Made by a program: the position numbers and the translations under genes. This document shows, piece after piece, positions 1 through 7,099 of a DNA stretch of 34,617 bases. Origin of the DNA: an uncultured Lachnospiraceae bacterium (GTDB lineage Bacteria; Bacillota; Clostridia; Lachnospirales; Lachnospiraceae); the NCBI GenBank assembly GCA_910578795.1, contig CAJTSD010000039.1, positions 1-34,617 on the forward strand. Direction: 5' to 3'. The notes under the pieces were generated by a model. It made no database searches. It was not told the origin of the DNA and saw only the letters and a program-made list of their open reading frames with translations. Numbering within the stretch: the stretch's first letter is position 1; the number at the start of each line of letters is the position of its first letter.

Positions 1-215
1 GGCAGGAATAATTACCATAGGGCAGAACCCTGTAAAGGAGCTAAGCTGACACCCTGGTTATGGACAGGCGGAACGAAGGAAGTTAGGACCCGCGAGACGG
101 TGATCCTGGTAGACACGGGAGGTTCGCTGCCATAGAAGGAAGGGTATACACAAGGCCATGTAGAGCGAAAACAAAGACGTTTTACTTTGTGTACCCAGCA
201 CCCTCTATTTTCGTA
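1..215 (+). ncRNA. Candidate structured non-coding RNA (possibly raiA-type)
   Basis: No convincing protein is encoded here, yet the plus strand folds well. GGC..GAAC at 67-74 faces GTTC..GCC at 122-131; CCCG 89-92 faces CGGG 116-119; 142-146 pairs with 192-196 and 149-153 with 187-191, enclosing a small hairpin 168-172/179-183. The purine-rich single-stranded stretches and nested stems look like a large clostridial structured RNA. From memory the central part resembles the raiA RNA motif, but I could not compare it with a covariance model. The RNA may begin before the window. It lies about 110 bases upstream of the ABC transporter operon, with no clear terminator between, so a leader role is also possible. 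Confidence 0.45.
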
Positions 216-324
216 CCGGATACAGAGAAATGTCCATCTTCTTGGCTCATTCATCTGAGATATGAAACTTAAAATTCCTTGATTTTTTAAGGAAAACCAC
301 TTGACAATATAGGGAGGAAAAAAT

Positions 325-1764
325 ATGAAAAGAAAAGTATTAAGTACGTTACTTGCAGCAACAATGCTGACCGGACTGTTAGCTGGATGCGGCAACAGCC
401 AAGAACCGGCAGCCAGCAATAATCAACCGGCGGCAACAACACCGGCAGCAGATACACCGGCACCGGCGGAAACGACACCTGCGGCAGATAATGCAGAAAC
501 GCAGGCTGCGGTAGACACAGCAGCCGACGAAGGAAAGGTTTTGAATATTTACTGTTGGAATGATGAGTTCTTCCGCCGTATCAGAGATCACTATCCAAAC
601 TATGAGAATATTGACGCGACGCATGGAAAAATCGGTGATGTGTCCGTCGTATGGAACATTACACCGAACGATGACAACGCATATCAGAACAATTTGGACG
701 AAACCTTGTTAAGGCAGGCAGATGCGGCAGCAGATGACAAGATTGACCTGTTTTTGGTAGAAGCAGATTACGCATTAAAATATGTAGATACGGAGTTCAC
801 AATGCCTGTTAAGGATCTTGGCATCACGGATGCGGATTTGGCAAACCAGTATCAGTATACGAAGGATATTGTAACGGATTCGAACGGCGTATTAAAAGGC
901 GTTTCATGGCAGGGATGCCCGGGCGTTATGTTCTATAGCCGCGAGGTGGCAAAAGATGTTTTCGGTACCGATGATCCGGCTGAAATTCAGGAGTATGTAA
1001 AGGACTGGGATACCTTTAATGAAACAGCGGCAACGCTGAAAGACAAGGGCTATTATGTTGCTTCTTCCGCAAACGATACATACCGTGTATATTCCAACAA
1101 CGTAACCTCAAAATGGGTGGTTGACGGAAAAATTAACATTGACGACAACATTATGAAGTGGGTAGAGGATTCAAAGGCGCTTGTAGACGCAGGTCAAATC
1201 GGAACACATGATCTTTGGAGCGATGACTGGTCAAGAGGTTTTTATCCGGACGGCAAGGTATTCTCATACTTCGGACCGGCTTGGCTTGTAAACTTCAGTA
1301 TGGCAGCCGACAAAGAAGGAAGTATCGGTAACGCAGGCGGATGGGCAGCAACCGAAGGACCGCAGGGCTTCTTCTGGGGCGGCACATGGATTTGTGCAGC
1401 GGCAGGAACAGACAATGCCAGCCTTGTAAAGGATATTATGCTGCAGATGACGGCAAACGAAGAAATCATGAAGGAAATCGTTGTGGCGGATGATGATTTC
1501 GTAAACAACAAGCCGGCAATGAACGCAATGGCAGAAGATGCAAGCTACTCCAGCAAGATTTTGGGCGGACAGAACCCGCTTGCAATGTACTGCGCAGGTG
1601 TTGAAGGTCTTGATTTGAGCAACCTTTCCATCTATGACCAGGGTTGTAATGAAGAGTTCCAAAACGCAATGAAGAATTACTTTGACGGCAATACGGATTT
1701 GGACGGCGCACTTGACTTATTCTACAAGGCAGTAGTAGAGAAATATCCTGAGCTGACATATTAA
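325..1764 (+). CDS. Carbohydrate ABC transporter substrate-binding lipoprotein
   Basis: Extracellular solute-binding protein of the sugar type (family 1, MalE/UgpB-like), 479 residues. The N-terminus is a lipoprotein signal peptide with lipobox L-A-G-C and the lipidated Cys at residue 22. A flexible Ala/Pro/Thr-rich linker of about 45 residues follows before the folded domain starts near residue 70. Aromatic-rich stretches typical of sugar sites occur in the C-terminal half (for example FFWGGTW). The start has a strong AGGGAGG site about 8 bases upstream. It heads an operon with two MalF/MalG-type permeases but no ATPase gene; such importers often share an MsmX/UgpC-like ATPase encoded elsewhere. 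The sugar cannot be told from sequence. Confidence 0.9.
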   Translation: MKRKVLSTLLAATMLTGLLAGCGNSQEPAASNNQPAATTPAADTPAPAETTPAADNAETQAAVDTAADEGKVLNIYCWNDEFFRRIRDHYPNYENIDATHGKIGDVSVVWNITPNDDNAYQNNLDETLLRQADAAADDKIDLFLVEADYALKYVDTEFTMPVKDLGITDADLANQYQYTKDIVTDSNGVLKGVSWQGCPGVMFYSREVAKDVFGTDDPAEIQEYVKDWDTFNETAATLKDKGYYVASSANDTYRVYSNNVTSKWVVDGKINIDDNIMKWVEDSKALVDAGQIGTHDLWSDDWSRGFYPDGKVFSYFGPAWLVNFSMAADKEGSIGNAGGWAATEGPQGFFWGGTWICAAAGTDNASLVKDIMLQMTANEEIMKEIVVADDDFVNNKPAMNAMAEDASYSSKILGGQNPLAMYCAGVEGLDLSNLSIYDQGCNEEFQNAMKNYFDGNTDLDGALDLFYKAVVEKYPELTY

Positions 1765-1775
1765 TTTTGAATCAA

Positions 1776-1811
1776 TATGTGCCTGCCTGACAGCAATCGG
1801 GCAGGCACATA
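1776..1811 (+). promoter_or_regulatory. Intergenic stem-loop after the binding-protein gene
   Basis: A perfect 12-bp stem (TATGTGCCTGCC at 1776-1787 with its complement at 1800-1811) and a 12-base loop lie 12 bases after the stop codon. No T-run follows, so it is more likely an mRNA 3'-end stabilizer or partial attenuator than a full terminator. It would help make more binding protein than permease, as known for malE-malF type operons. Confidence 0.7.
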
Positions 1812-1823
1812 ATAAGTCTGAGA

Positions 1824-1888
1824 TACAGAACCGGCAGCAGGTTTTTGTAATACATGATATGTTAAAGAAACCTGCTGCGAGTTCTGTA
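1824..1888 (+). promoter_or_regulatory. Second large intergenic stem-loop
   Basis: Stem 1824-1831/1881-1888 continues through a 2-by-2 internal loop into an 11-bp stem, 1834-1844/1868-1878, closed by a 23-base loop. It lies between the binding-protein and permease genes and directly follows the hairpin at 1776-1811. No T-run follows. The tandem arrangement suggests control of downstream expression or RNA processing. Confidence 0.65.
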
Positions 1889-1941
1889 GCTGACGAAGGT
1901 ATCACAGATGCGGAATAAGGATGAAAAGGAGGATATGAAAG

Positions 1942-2853
1942 ATGAAGAGCCAAAAGCAAAGTAAAGTGGTAAGTTATAATAAATGGGGATACATTTTCCT
2001 GATACCGTTTATTGTAGTTTACATAATTTTTCAGCTGATTCCTTTGGTTACGACCGTTGTAAACAGCTTTTATGAGAATTACCGTTCAGGTCTGACGCAA
2101 ATCGGACCGACATTTATCGGTTTTCAAAATTATGCGACAATTTTGCAGAATGCGGATTTGTGGACCTATGCTAAAAACACGCTGATTATGTGGGTGATGG
2201 GATTTGTCCCGCAGATTTTGGTTTCACTTTTGCTTGGTGCGTGGTTTTCCAATCCGAGTCTGAGGTTGAAGGGACAGCGGTTTTTCAAGACCGTGATTTA
2301 TCTGCCCAACCTGATTATGGCGTCGGCATTTGCCATGCTGTTCTTTACCCTGTTTTCCAACAGCGGTCCTGTTAATTCGATTTTGATGCAGGCAGGCTTC
2401 ATCAGTGAACCGTTTAAGTTTTTGTCCAACACATGGAGCGCAAGGTCGCTGGTTGCGTTCATGAACTTCCTGATGTGGTTTGGAAATACAACCATTTTGC
2501 TGATGGCGGGAATGATGGGAATTGACACATCACTTTTTGAGGCGGCGCAGGTGGATGGTGCGACTTCCACACAGGTATTTTTTAAGATTACGCTTCCGCT
2601 GCTTCGTCCGATTTTGGTATATGTGATGATTACTTCATTAATCGGCGGCTTGCAGATGTTTGATGTACCGCAGATTCTGACAAACGGAACCGGTGATCCG
2701 ATGCGTTCCACCATGACGTTGATTATGTATCTGAACAAACACTTGTTTAGCAAGAATTACGGTATGGCAGGTGCGTTGTCTGTCCTTCTGTTTATCGTAA
2801 CAGGAATTTTGAGTATGCTTGTCTATAAGGCGACAAACAGAAATCAGGAATAG
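1942..2853 (+). CDS. Sugar ABC transporter permease, MalF/UgpA type
   Basis: Integral membrane permease of 303 residues with about six transmembrane helices, the first at about 16-38. The conserved EAA loop that contacts the ATPase is visible at about 200-219 (EAAQVDG followed by LPLLRP). In the family it forms a heterodimer with the MalG-type permease encoded next. The GGAGG-like site AAGGAGG upstream of ATG 1942 fits the start. It follows the binding-protein gene after 177 bases that hold two strong hairpins, so it is probably expressed at a lower level. Confidence 0.92.
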   Translation: MKSQKQSKVVSYNKWGYIFLIPFIVVYIIFQLIPLVTTVVNSFYENYRSGLTQIGPTFIGFQNYATILQNADLWTYAKNTLIMWVMGFVPQILVSLLLGAWFSNPSLRLKGQRFFKTVIYLPNLIMASAFAMLFFTLFSNSGPVNSILMQAGFISEPFKFLSNTWSARSLVAFMNFLMWFGNTTILLMAGMMGIDTSLFEAAQVDGATSTQVFFKITLPLLRPILVYVMITSLIGGLQMFDVPQILTNGTGDPMRSTMTLIMYLNKHLFSKNYGMAGALSVLLFIVTGILSMLVYKATNRNQE

Positions 2854-2865
2854 GAGGGAACAATT

Positions 2866-3735
2866 ATGACTCAAGCAAATAATGGTAAAATGAAAAAAGG
2901 ACTGGGTTTAGGTCCAAGGAGAGCAATTTCCTATATTGTCTTAGTGTTCGTGTCCGTTCTGTGTCTGTTTTGGTTTTATGTACTGTTCATCAATGCAACT
3001 CGTTCCCACGGGGAGCTGACGACGGGCTTTACGCCGATACCGAGTACGCACTTGCTGGAAAACTGGCACAATCTGCTGACAAAGAGTACGCTGCCTATTT
3101 GGTCAGGAATGTTCAACTCGTTTATTGTTGCGGCGCTCTCGGCAATTTTGTCTACCTATTTTTCGACGATGACGGCATATGCCATTCACGCATATAATTT
3201 TAAGCTAAAGAAGTTTATGTTTACGTTTATTCTGATGATTATGATGATTCCGACACAGGTAACTGCACTTGGTTTCCTGCAGCTGGTTTCTAAAATGAAA
3301 TTGGAGGATTCCTTTATTCCGCTGATTGTGCCTGCAATTGCGGCGCCGGCAACGTTCTTTTATATGAAGCAGTATATGGAGAGCACACTGCCGCTGTCTT
3401 TGGTGGAAGCGGCGAGGATTGACGGATCCGGTGAGTTTCGGACGTTCAACACGATTGCGTTTCCGCTGATGAAGCCTGCAATTGCGGTGCAGATGATTTT
3501 CACGTATGTGACAAGCTGGAATAACTACTTCACACCGGCATTGATTTTGCACAACGAGAAAAAGAAGACGCTACCGATTCTGATTGCACAGTTAAGAAGC
3601 GCGGACTGGCTGAAATTTGATATGGGGCAGGTTTATGTGATGATTGCATTCTCCATTTTCCCTGTGATTATTGTCTATTTATTCCTCTCGCGGTTTATTG
3701 TACAGGGAGTTGCGCTGGGAAGCGTGAAAGGTTAA
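2866..3735 (+). CDS. Sugar ABC transporter permease, MalG/UgpE type
   Basis: Second inner-membrane permease of the importer, 289 residues and about six transmembrane helices. The EAA loop begins at residue 181 (EAARIDG, then FPLMKPA). It starts 12 bases after the preceding permease gene, with a TAGGAGGG ribosome site overlapping that stop codon, so the two are surely cotranscribed. A terminator follows at 3762. No ATP-binding subunit is encoded next to it. Confidence 0.92.
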   Translation: MTQANNGKMKKGLGLGPRRAISYIVLVFVSVLCLFWFYVLFINATRSHGELTTGFTPIPSTHLLENWHNLLTKSTLPIWSGMFNSFIVAALSAILSTYFSTMTAYAIHAYNFKLKKFMFTFILMIMMIPTQVTALGFLQLVSKMKLEDSFIPLIVPAIAAPATFFYMKQYMESTLPLSLVEAARIDGSGEFRTFNTIAFPLMKPAIAVQMIFTYVTSWNNYFTPALILHNEKKKTLPILIAQLRSADWLKFDMGQVYVMIAFSIFPVIIVYLFLSRFIVQGVALGSVKG

Positions 3736-3761
3736 TGGTTCATTTCATAATATAAAATGAA

Positions 3762-3803
3762 AAATGTCTTAAATGATATACAATGTTATTTAAGGCATTT
3801 TTA
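3762..3803 (+). terminator. Rho-independent terminator of the sugar ABC operon
   Basis: A 13-bp stem (AAATGTCTTAAAT at 3762-3774 with 3788-3800, one G-T pair) ends in a T-run at about 3798-3802. It lies 27 bases after the last permease stop codon. Confidence 0.75.
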
Positions 3804-3857
3804 TTTCCGCTCAAACAGTAGTTTATTCTGACAACTGCGTAATTCGTGATATATTAA

Positions 3858-3886
3858 TTGACACTAATTTTACTATGGCGTATAAT
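3858..3886 (+). promoter_or_regulatory. Consensus sigma-A promoter
   Basis: TTGACA (3858-3863), a 17-base spacer and TATAAT (3881-3886): a perfect match to the housekeeping consensus. It lies about 70 bases before the HTH gene at 3956. A perfect consensus suggests strong or tightly repressed transcription, and the HTH protein may be autoregulatory. Confidence 0.85.
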
Positions 3887-3955
3887 AAAATATATACTTT
3901 CTGATAAAGGAATATGGAGAGAAGGGTATATTTACAATATTGGAGGAAACAAAAC

Positions 3956-4459
3956 ATGCCAGGATTTGATAAAGATGAATTTTGGACGAAAATCTTATCA
4001 ATGTATCAGTCTGCGAAAGAAAATAATTATGTGCTGAAGTTGAATGAAGAACAGGTAAGAGAGCTTAAGGAAATTTTTGTGGATCAGTATATTCCAATTG
4101 AAAAACTTGGGCATTATGATCAGGAAAAGCTGATGAAAAAAATTATGGAAACAATTGTTTCCATTTATGTACATGATAAGGATGCAATGAACAATGGAGG
4201 TGATATTATTCATCTTGTAAATTCTGTAAATTTTGACGGTAGAAACCTTTATCTGCATTATGCGAAAATTGCAACTGCCAAAATGCGTCGTTTTGAGCTC
4301 GGAAAATCACAACAGCAGATTGCGGAACGGATGGGATGCAGCGTATCGGCAGTCAGAAGCTGTGAATTACCTTATTGTGACCTTTCAAGGCAGTCAGAGG
4401 TTCTTGTGAGTAAGCTCGCAAAAGCACTTGAGTGTGATATTGAAAGTCTTATGTACTAG
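3956..4459 (+). CDS. Helix-turn-helix (XRE-like) protein
   Basis: Protein of 167 residues when started at ATG 3956, chosen because a TGGAGGAA site lies 8 bases before it; an in-frame ATG at 3914 lacks a good site. The N-terminal 110 residues are charged, helical and not recognised. The C-terminal part, from about residue 112, carries an XRE-like helix-turn-helix (QQQIAERMGCSVSAVRSCE). The order, N-terminal domain then C-terminal HTH, is less usual than the reverse. It follows a perfect promoter and precedes a CheC-like gene by about 50 bases, so it may regulate that small operon. The target is unknown. Confidence 0.7.
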   Translation: MPGFDKDEFWTKILSMYQSAKENNYVLKLNEEQVRELKEIFVDQYIPIEKLGHYDQEKLMKKIMETIVSIYVHDKDAMNNGGDIIHLVNSVNFDGRNLYLHYAKIATAKMRRFELGKSQQQIAERMGCSVSAVRSCELPYCDLSRQSEVLVSKLAKALECDIESLMY

Positions 4460-4507
4460 TATTTATGAAACATTGGCAAAAAGTAAATGGGAAAATGGAG
4501 GACTTTT

Positions 4508-5125
4508 ATGGGAGAATATGTATTTTCGGATATTGAAATAGACGCAATTGGAGAAATATCAAACATATGTTTAGGAAACTCTGCTACGACATTGGGGATG
4601 CTTGTGCGCCAGCCTGTGGATATTACGCCGCCAAAGGTTACGATTATTGAGAAAAATGAGTATGTGAAAAATGTTTCTTATAAGAGAGTGTTTGTAAAGG
4701 TCAGCTATGTGGAAGGAATTCAAGGCTGCAGCATTCTGATGCTTGATGAGAAGGATGCAAAAGCAATTGCTGATCTTATGGTGGGCAGTGACGGACGCGG
4801 AAGCTTTGCGCAAATGGAACTGGGCGAAATGCATTTGAGCGCAGTTTCGGAAGCGATGAATCAGATGATGGGTGCGGCGGCAACTTCCATGAGTGTGATG
4901 CTTGACAGAAAGACGGATATTTCTATTCCTGATACAAAATATATGGAAGACGGTGAGTATTTGGCATGTGAATTTCCGAATGATGATAAATTTGTGAAGG
5001 TGAATTTCCGTATGAAGGTAGGAGATATTATCGACAGTCCGGTGGTGCAGCTTTATCCGCATAATCTCGGAAAAGCGATAAGTGATTTGTTCCTTATGAA
5101 GAAAGCGAAAGAAAAGCAGGCATAA
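4508..5125 (+). CDS. CheC/FliY-like CheY-P phosphatase domain protein
   Basis: Protein of 205 residues. Two copies of the CheC-family phosphatase helix signature are visible: E16/N19 in EISNICLGNS and E115/N118 in SEAMNQMMGAA. In CheC, CheX and FliY these Glu-Asn pairs dephosphorylate CheY-P. The protein matches the N-terminal part of FliY but lacks the C-terminal SpoA/FliN switch domain. ATG 4508 is preferred over ATG 4487 because GGAGG lies 6 bases before it. No other chemotaxis or flagellar gene is near, so it may act on another response regulator. The stop codon directly abuts the next start codon (TAAATG). Confidence 0.8.
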   Translation: MGEYVFSDIEIDAIGEISNICLGNSATTLGMLVRQPVDITPPKVTIIEKNEYVKNVSYKRVFVKVSYVEGIQGCSILMLDEKDAKAIADLMVGSDGRGSFAQMELGEMHLSAVSEAMNQMMGAAATSMSVMLDRKTDISIPDTKYMEDGEYLACEFPNDDKFVKVNFRMKVGDIIDSPVVQLYPHNLGKAISDLFLMKKAKEKQA

Positions 5126-6073
5126 ATGCGTGTATTTACAAAGAGAAGAATCAGAACTACATATGAAATCATATATAGTTTTATACGGAAAATACGATAT
5201 GACCACGTGTCCTCATTTGCAGGGCACGCGGCATTGTTTATTTTAATCTCTCTTTTTCCGATGGCTATGTTTTGTGTGTCAGTGTTTCGATATTTGCCAG
5301 TTGATTCAGGGGTAGTGTCCTCCTATATTGTGACAGTAATGCCTGGAGGGCTGAAACCTCTTTGGGAACGGATATTGCAGGAGGCGTATACAGAGAGCAC
5401 TACGGTAATGGTAAAATCAATTACCATGCTTGTAATGCTTTTTTGTGCGTCTAAAGGAGTGTATGCCGTGCTGATTGGAATGAATGCGGTGTATGGCATT
5501 CGGGAAACGAGGAATTTTTTTGTATTATATCTGATTGCAATAGTGTATGTGATTGCATTTTTTGCAATGCTTGGTTCAATGATGTTGCTGATTGTGCTTG
5601 GAAACAATTTGTTTAACGGATTGGTTCATTTTATTCCGTGGCTTATTATGTTTCAGAATCTTTTTAAATATGGTAAGTATTTGTGTATGCTGGTACTGCT
5701 GATGATATTCTTTTTGATTCTTTATATGACAGTGCCAAACAGAAAATCAAATCTGCGTTACGAGTTATGGGGGGCAGTGTTTTCAACAGCGGCATGGCTT
5801 GGATTTTCGTGGGCATTTTCGTTTTATATCAGTCACTATGCAAATTATTCGGTGACGTATGGAAGTCTTGCCACGATTGTTATTTTTATTTTATGGCTTT
5901 ATGGTACGATGAATATTGTGTTTATCGGTGCGGAGATTAATGTGGTGCTTAGGACGTTTGTGGAATATGGATATAATTACAAAAGGGCGTATGAGTTTTA
6001 TAAGGATGAATATCAGGGGGATTTGCTGAAGGGGAATGTATTGGAGCATTTTCATTTTATGAAGAGAAAATGA
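5126..6073 (+). CDS. YihY/BrkB-family inner membrane protein
   Basis: Membrane protein of 315 residues with about six transmembrane segments. The family pattern is visible: an early GHAALFILISLFPM segment, the mid segment before VPNRKSNLRYELWGA, and the late SVTYGSLATIVIFILWLY segment. The family was formerly misnamed ribonuclease BN and its role is still unclear. The ATG immediately follows the stop of the CheC-like gene and has only a weak ribosome site, which suggests translational coupling. It is the third gene of the operon from the promoter at 3858. Confidence 0.88.
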   Translation: MRVFTKRRIRTTYEIIYSFIRKIRYDHVSSFAGHAALFILISLFPMAMFCVSVFRYLPVDSGVVSSYIVTVMPGGLKPLWERILQEAYTESTTVMVKSITMLVMLFCASKGVYAVLIGMNAVYGIRETRNFFVLYLIAIVYVIAFFAMLGSMMLLIVLGNNLFNGLVHFIPWLIMFQNLFKYGKYLCMLVLLMIFFLILYMTVPNRKSNLRYELWGAVFSTAAWLGFSWAFSFYISHYANYSVTYGSLATIVIFILWLYGTMNIVFIGAEINVVLRTFVEYGYNYKRAYEFYKDEYQGDLLKGNVLEHFHFMKRK

Positions 6074-6098
6074 AAGTAGAAGGGAGGAAGGAAGCCTT

Positions 6099-6272
6099 AT
6101 GATGTGCATGTTTTGCGGTAACAGGCAGAAATGCTGGGAGGACAAGCCGGACGAAGAGCTGGAACTTGAATGGGTAAAGTGCGGATATGATGATTATGTG
6201 CTTGATGATGCAATCGAACTTGAGGATCTGCTTGGAGAATCTCAAAGGCGAATGGATGCGGCTCAGTCTTAG
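6099..6272 (+). CDS. Small acidic Cys-containing protein
   Basis: A 57-residue protein starting at ATG 6099 (or 6102) with a strong GGGAGG site at 6082-6087. It begins MMCMFCG and has four cysteines (positions 3, 6, 12 and 28) followed by a very acidic C-terminal half. The first two form CxxC, so metal binding is possible. I do not recognise a family. It lies 25 bases after the YihY gene and a terminator overlaps its stop codon, so it is probably the last gene of that operon. Confidence 0.6.
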   Translation: MMCMFCGNRQKCWEDKPDEELELEWVKCGYDDYVLDDAIELEDLLGESQRRMDAAQS

Positions 6273-6291
6273 ACCAAACCGCATTTTTTTT
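6256..6291 (+). terminator. Terminator overlapping the stop codon of the 57-residue gene
   Basis: ATGCGG (6256-6261) pairs with CCGCAT (6279-6284), with an inner GTC/GAC pairing, followed by eight T. The T-run reaches the last codons of the convergent SH3-domain gene. Confidence 0.65.
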
Positions 6292-6730
6292 ATTCATTGA
6301 TAATGATGACATATGCCGAAGAAATATAAGCGTCAACGCCTTCGTAAAGGATATGTGTCCATCCGTTGTCAAGAATCTCAACGATTTCAAAGGTAGTGCC
6401 TTCCTCAACGGTGTCAAGCACTTTGGCGTCTTCTGTCGCGCGGTCGCGAATATTTACCCTTGTAGAGGTTTTTCCCTGTACAGGGGATGGGGAACCGTTA
6501 TATTCTGTGTTGGAGTTGTCTGCGTCAGTTGGATTCGGCAGACCACTGCTTTCAGGTGTCTGTGCAGCTGTGCTGATGCTTTCTGTCATCTCTGCAATGA
6601 CAGCTGATTCGGATTCGGAAGTTTCGACATAGCGCGGTCTTTTTGCGATACAGAAAATTAAAAAACATATGGAAATACATAAAACGACAATAATTCCCAT
6701 AAGGATATTGTTGATTGTTGTTTTTTTCAT
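6290..6730 (-). CDS. Membrane-anchored SH3-domain protein
   Basis: Protein of 146 residues. One transmembrane helix lies near residues 9-29, followed by a Ser/Thr/Pro-rich linker of about 50 residues. A bacterial SH3 domain occupies about 85-146 (RVNIRDRATEDAKVLDTVEEG, then GWTHILYEG). Such domains usually bind peptidoglycan or cell-surface ligands, so the domain should face outward. A TTGACA hexamer on the minus strand (6789-6784) has only a weak -10 partner. The gene converges on the 57-residue gene with 17 bases between stop codons. Confidence 0.8.
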   Translation of the reverse strand: MKKTTINNILMGIIVVLCISICFLIFCIAKRPRYVETSESESAVIAEMTESISTAAQTPESSGLPNPTDADNSNTEYNGSPSPVQGKTSTRVNIRDRATEDAKVLDTVEEGTTFEIVEILDNGWTHILYEGVDAYISSAYVIIINE

Positions 6731-6887
6731 AAACCATCATACCTTTCAAAAATCTATGGTTTAGAACCACGAGCAGAAGTAACTGTCAAATGAATAATTA
6801 TTATGTAGTATAACGTATGATAAGGTAATTGGCAAGAAATTGTGTTGTATTAATAATATTGTAACAAATTTGAAAAAAATCAAGGTA

Positions 6888-6916
6888 TTGACAAGCCGCC
6901 GGATATATGATAACAT
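6888..6916 (+). promoter_or_regulatory. Promoter of the tRNA gene
   Basis: TTGACA (6888-6893), 17 bases, then TAACAT (6911-6916). The predicted start is about 30 bases before the tRNA, leaving a short leader with a small hairpin (CAGCAA..TTGCTG). Confidence 0.65.
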
Positions 6917-6953
6917 ATTTTTCGGTGACAGCAACTTGGATTGCTGATAACTA

Positions 6954-7026
6954 GCTGCTGTAGCACAGTCGGTAGTGCGTCGCATTGGTAGTGCGGAGGT
7001 CACGGGTCCGATTCCCGTTAGCAGCT
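6954..7026 (+). tRNA. tRNA-Thr (anticodon GGU)
   Basis: A 73-base cloverleaf. The acceptor 6954-6960 pairs with 7019-7025; the D stem is GCAC/GTGC; the anticodon loop TTGGTAG gives anticodon GGT, which reads ACC and ACU. The T stem is ACGGG/CCCGT. CCA is not encoded, and the gene is followed directly by a T-run. The T loop reads TCCGATT, with C where U55 (pseudouridine) is normally found. Confidence 0.88.
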
Positions 7027-7046
7027 TTTTTGTTGGAATTTTTATG

Positions 7047-7087
7047 AAAAAACCCCTGAAATGTTTTAATAAATTTCAGGGGTTTTT
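7047..7087. terminator. Bidirectional terminator between tRNA and PBP gene
   Basis: An approximately 15-bp stem (AACCCCTGAAAT with ATTTCAGGGGTT, extended by A-T pairs) has T-runs on both strands. It can end the tRNA transcript on the plus strand and the penicillin-binding protein transcript (stop at 7100) on the minus strand. Confidence 0.85.
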
Positions 7088-7099
7088 GACTGTTTTCTT

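Noticed and set aside
301..306. TTGACA hexamer before the binding-protein gene
   Set aside because: It lies only about 10 bases before the ribosome site, with no room for a -10 and transcript start ahead of ATG 325.
12..419. Long minus-strand frame across the left edge
   Set aside because: It runs antisense to the folded RNA candidate and the lipoprotein signal peptide, has no ribosome site and no protein-like pattern.
1264..1662. Minus-strand frames inside the binding-protein gene
   Set aside because: Mirror images of a well-supported gene; Cys/His-rich composition typical of antisense translation.
6954..7026. tRNA gene as the integration site of an element
   Set aside because: No repeat of the tRNA 3' end or integrase is next to it; the element here uses the SpoIID-like gene instead.
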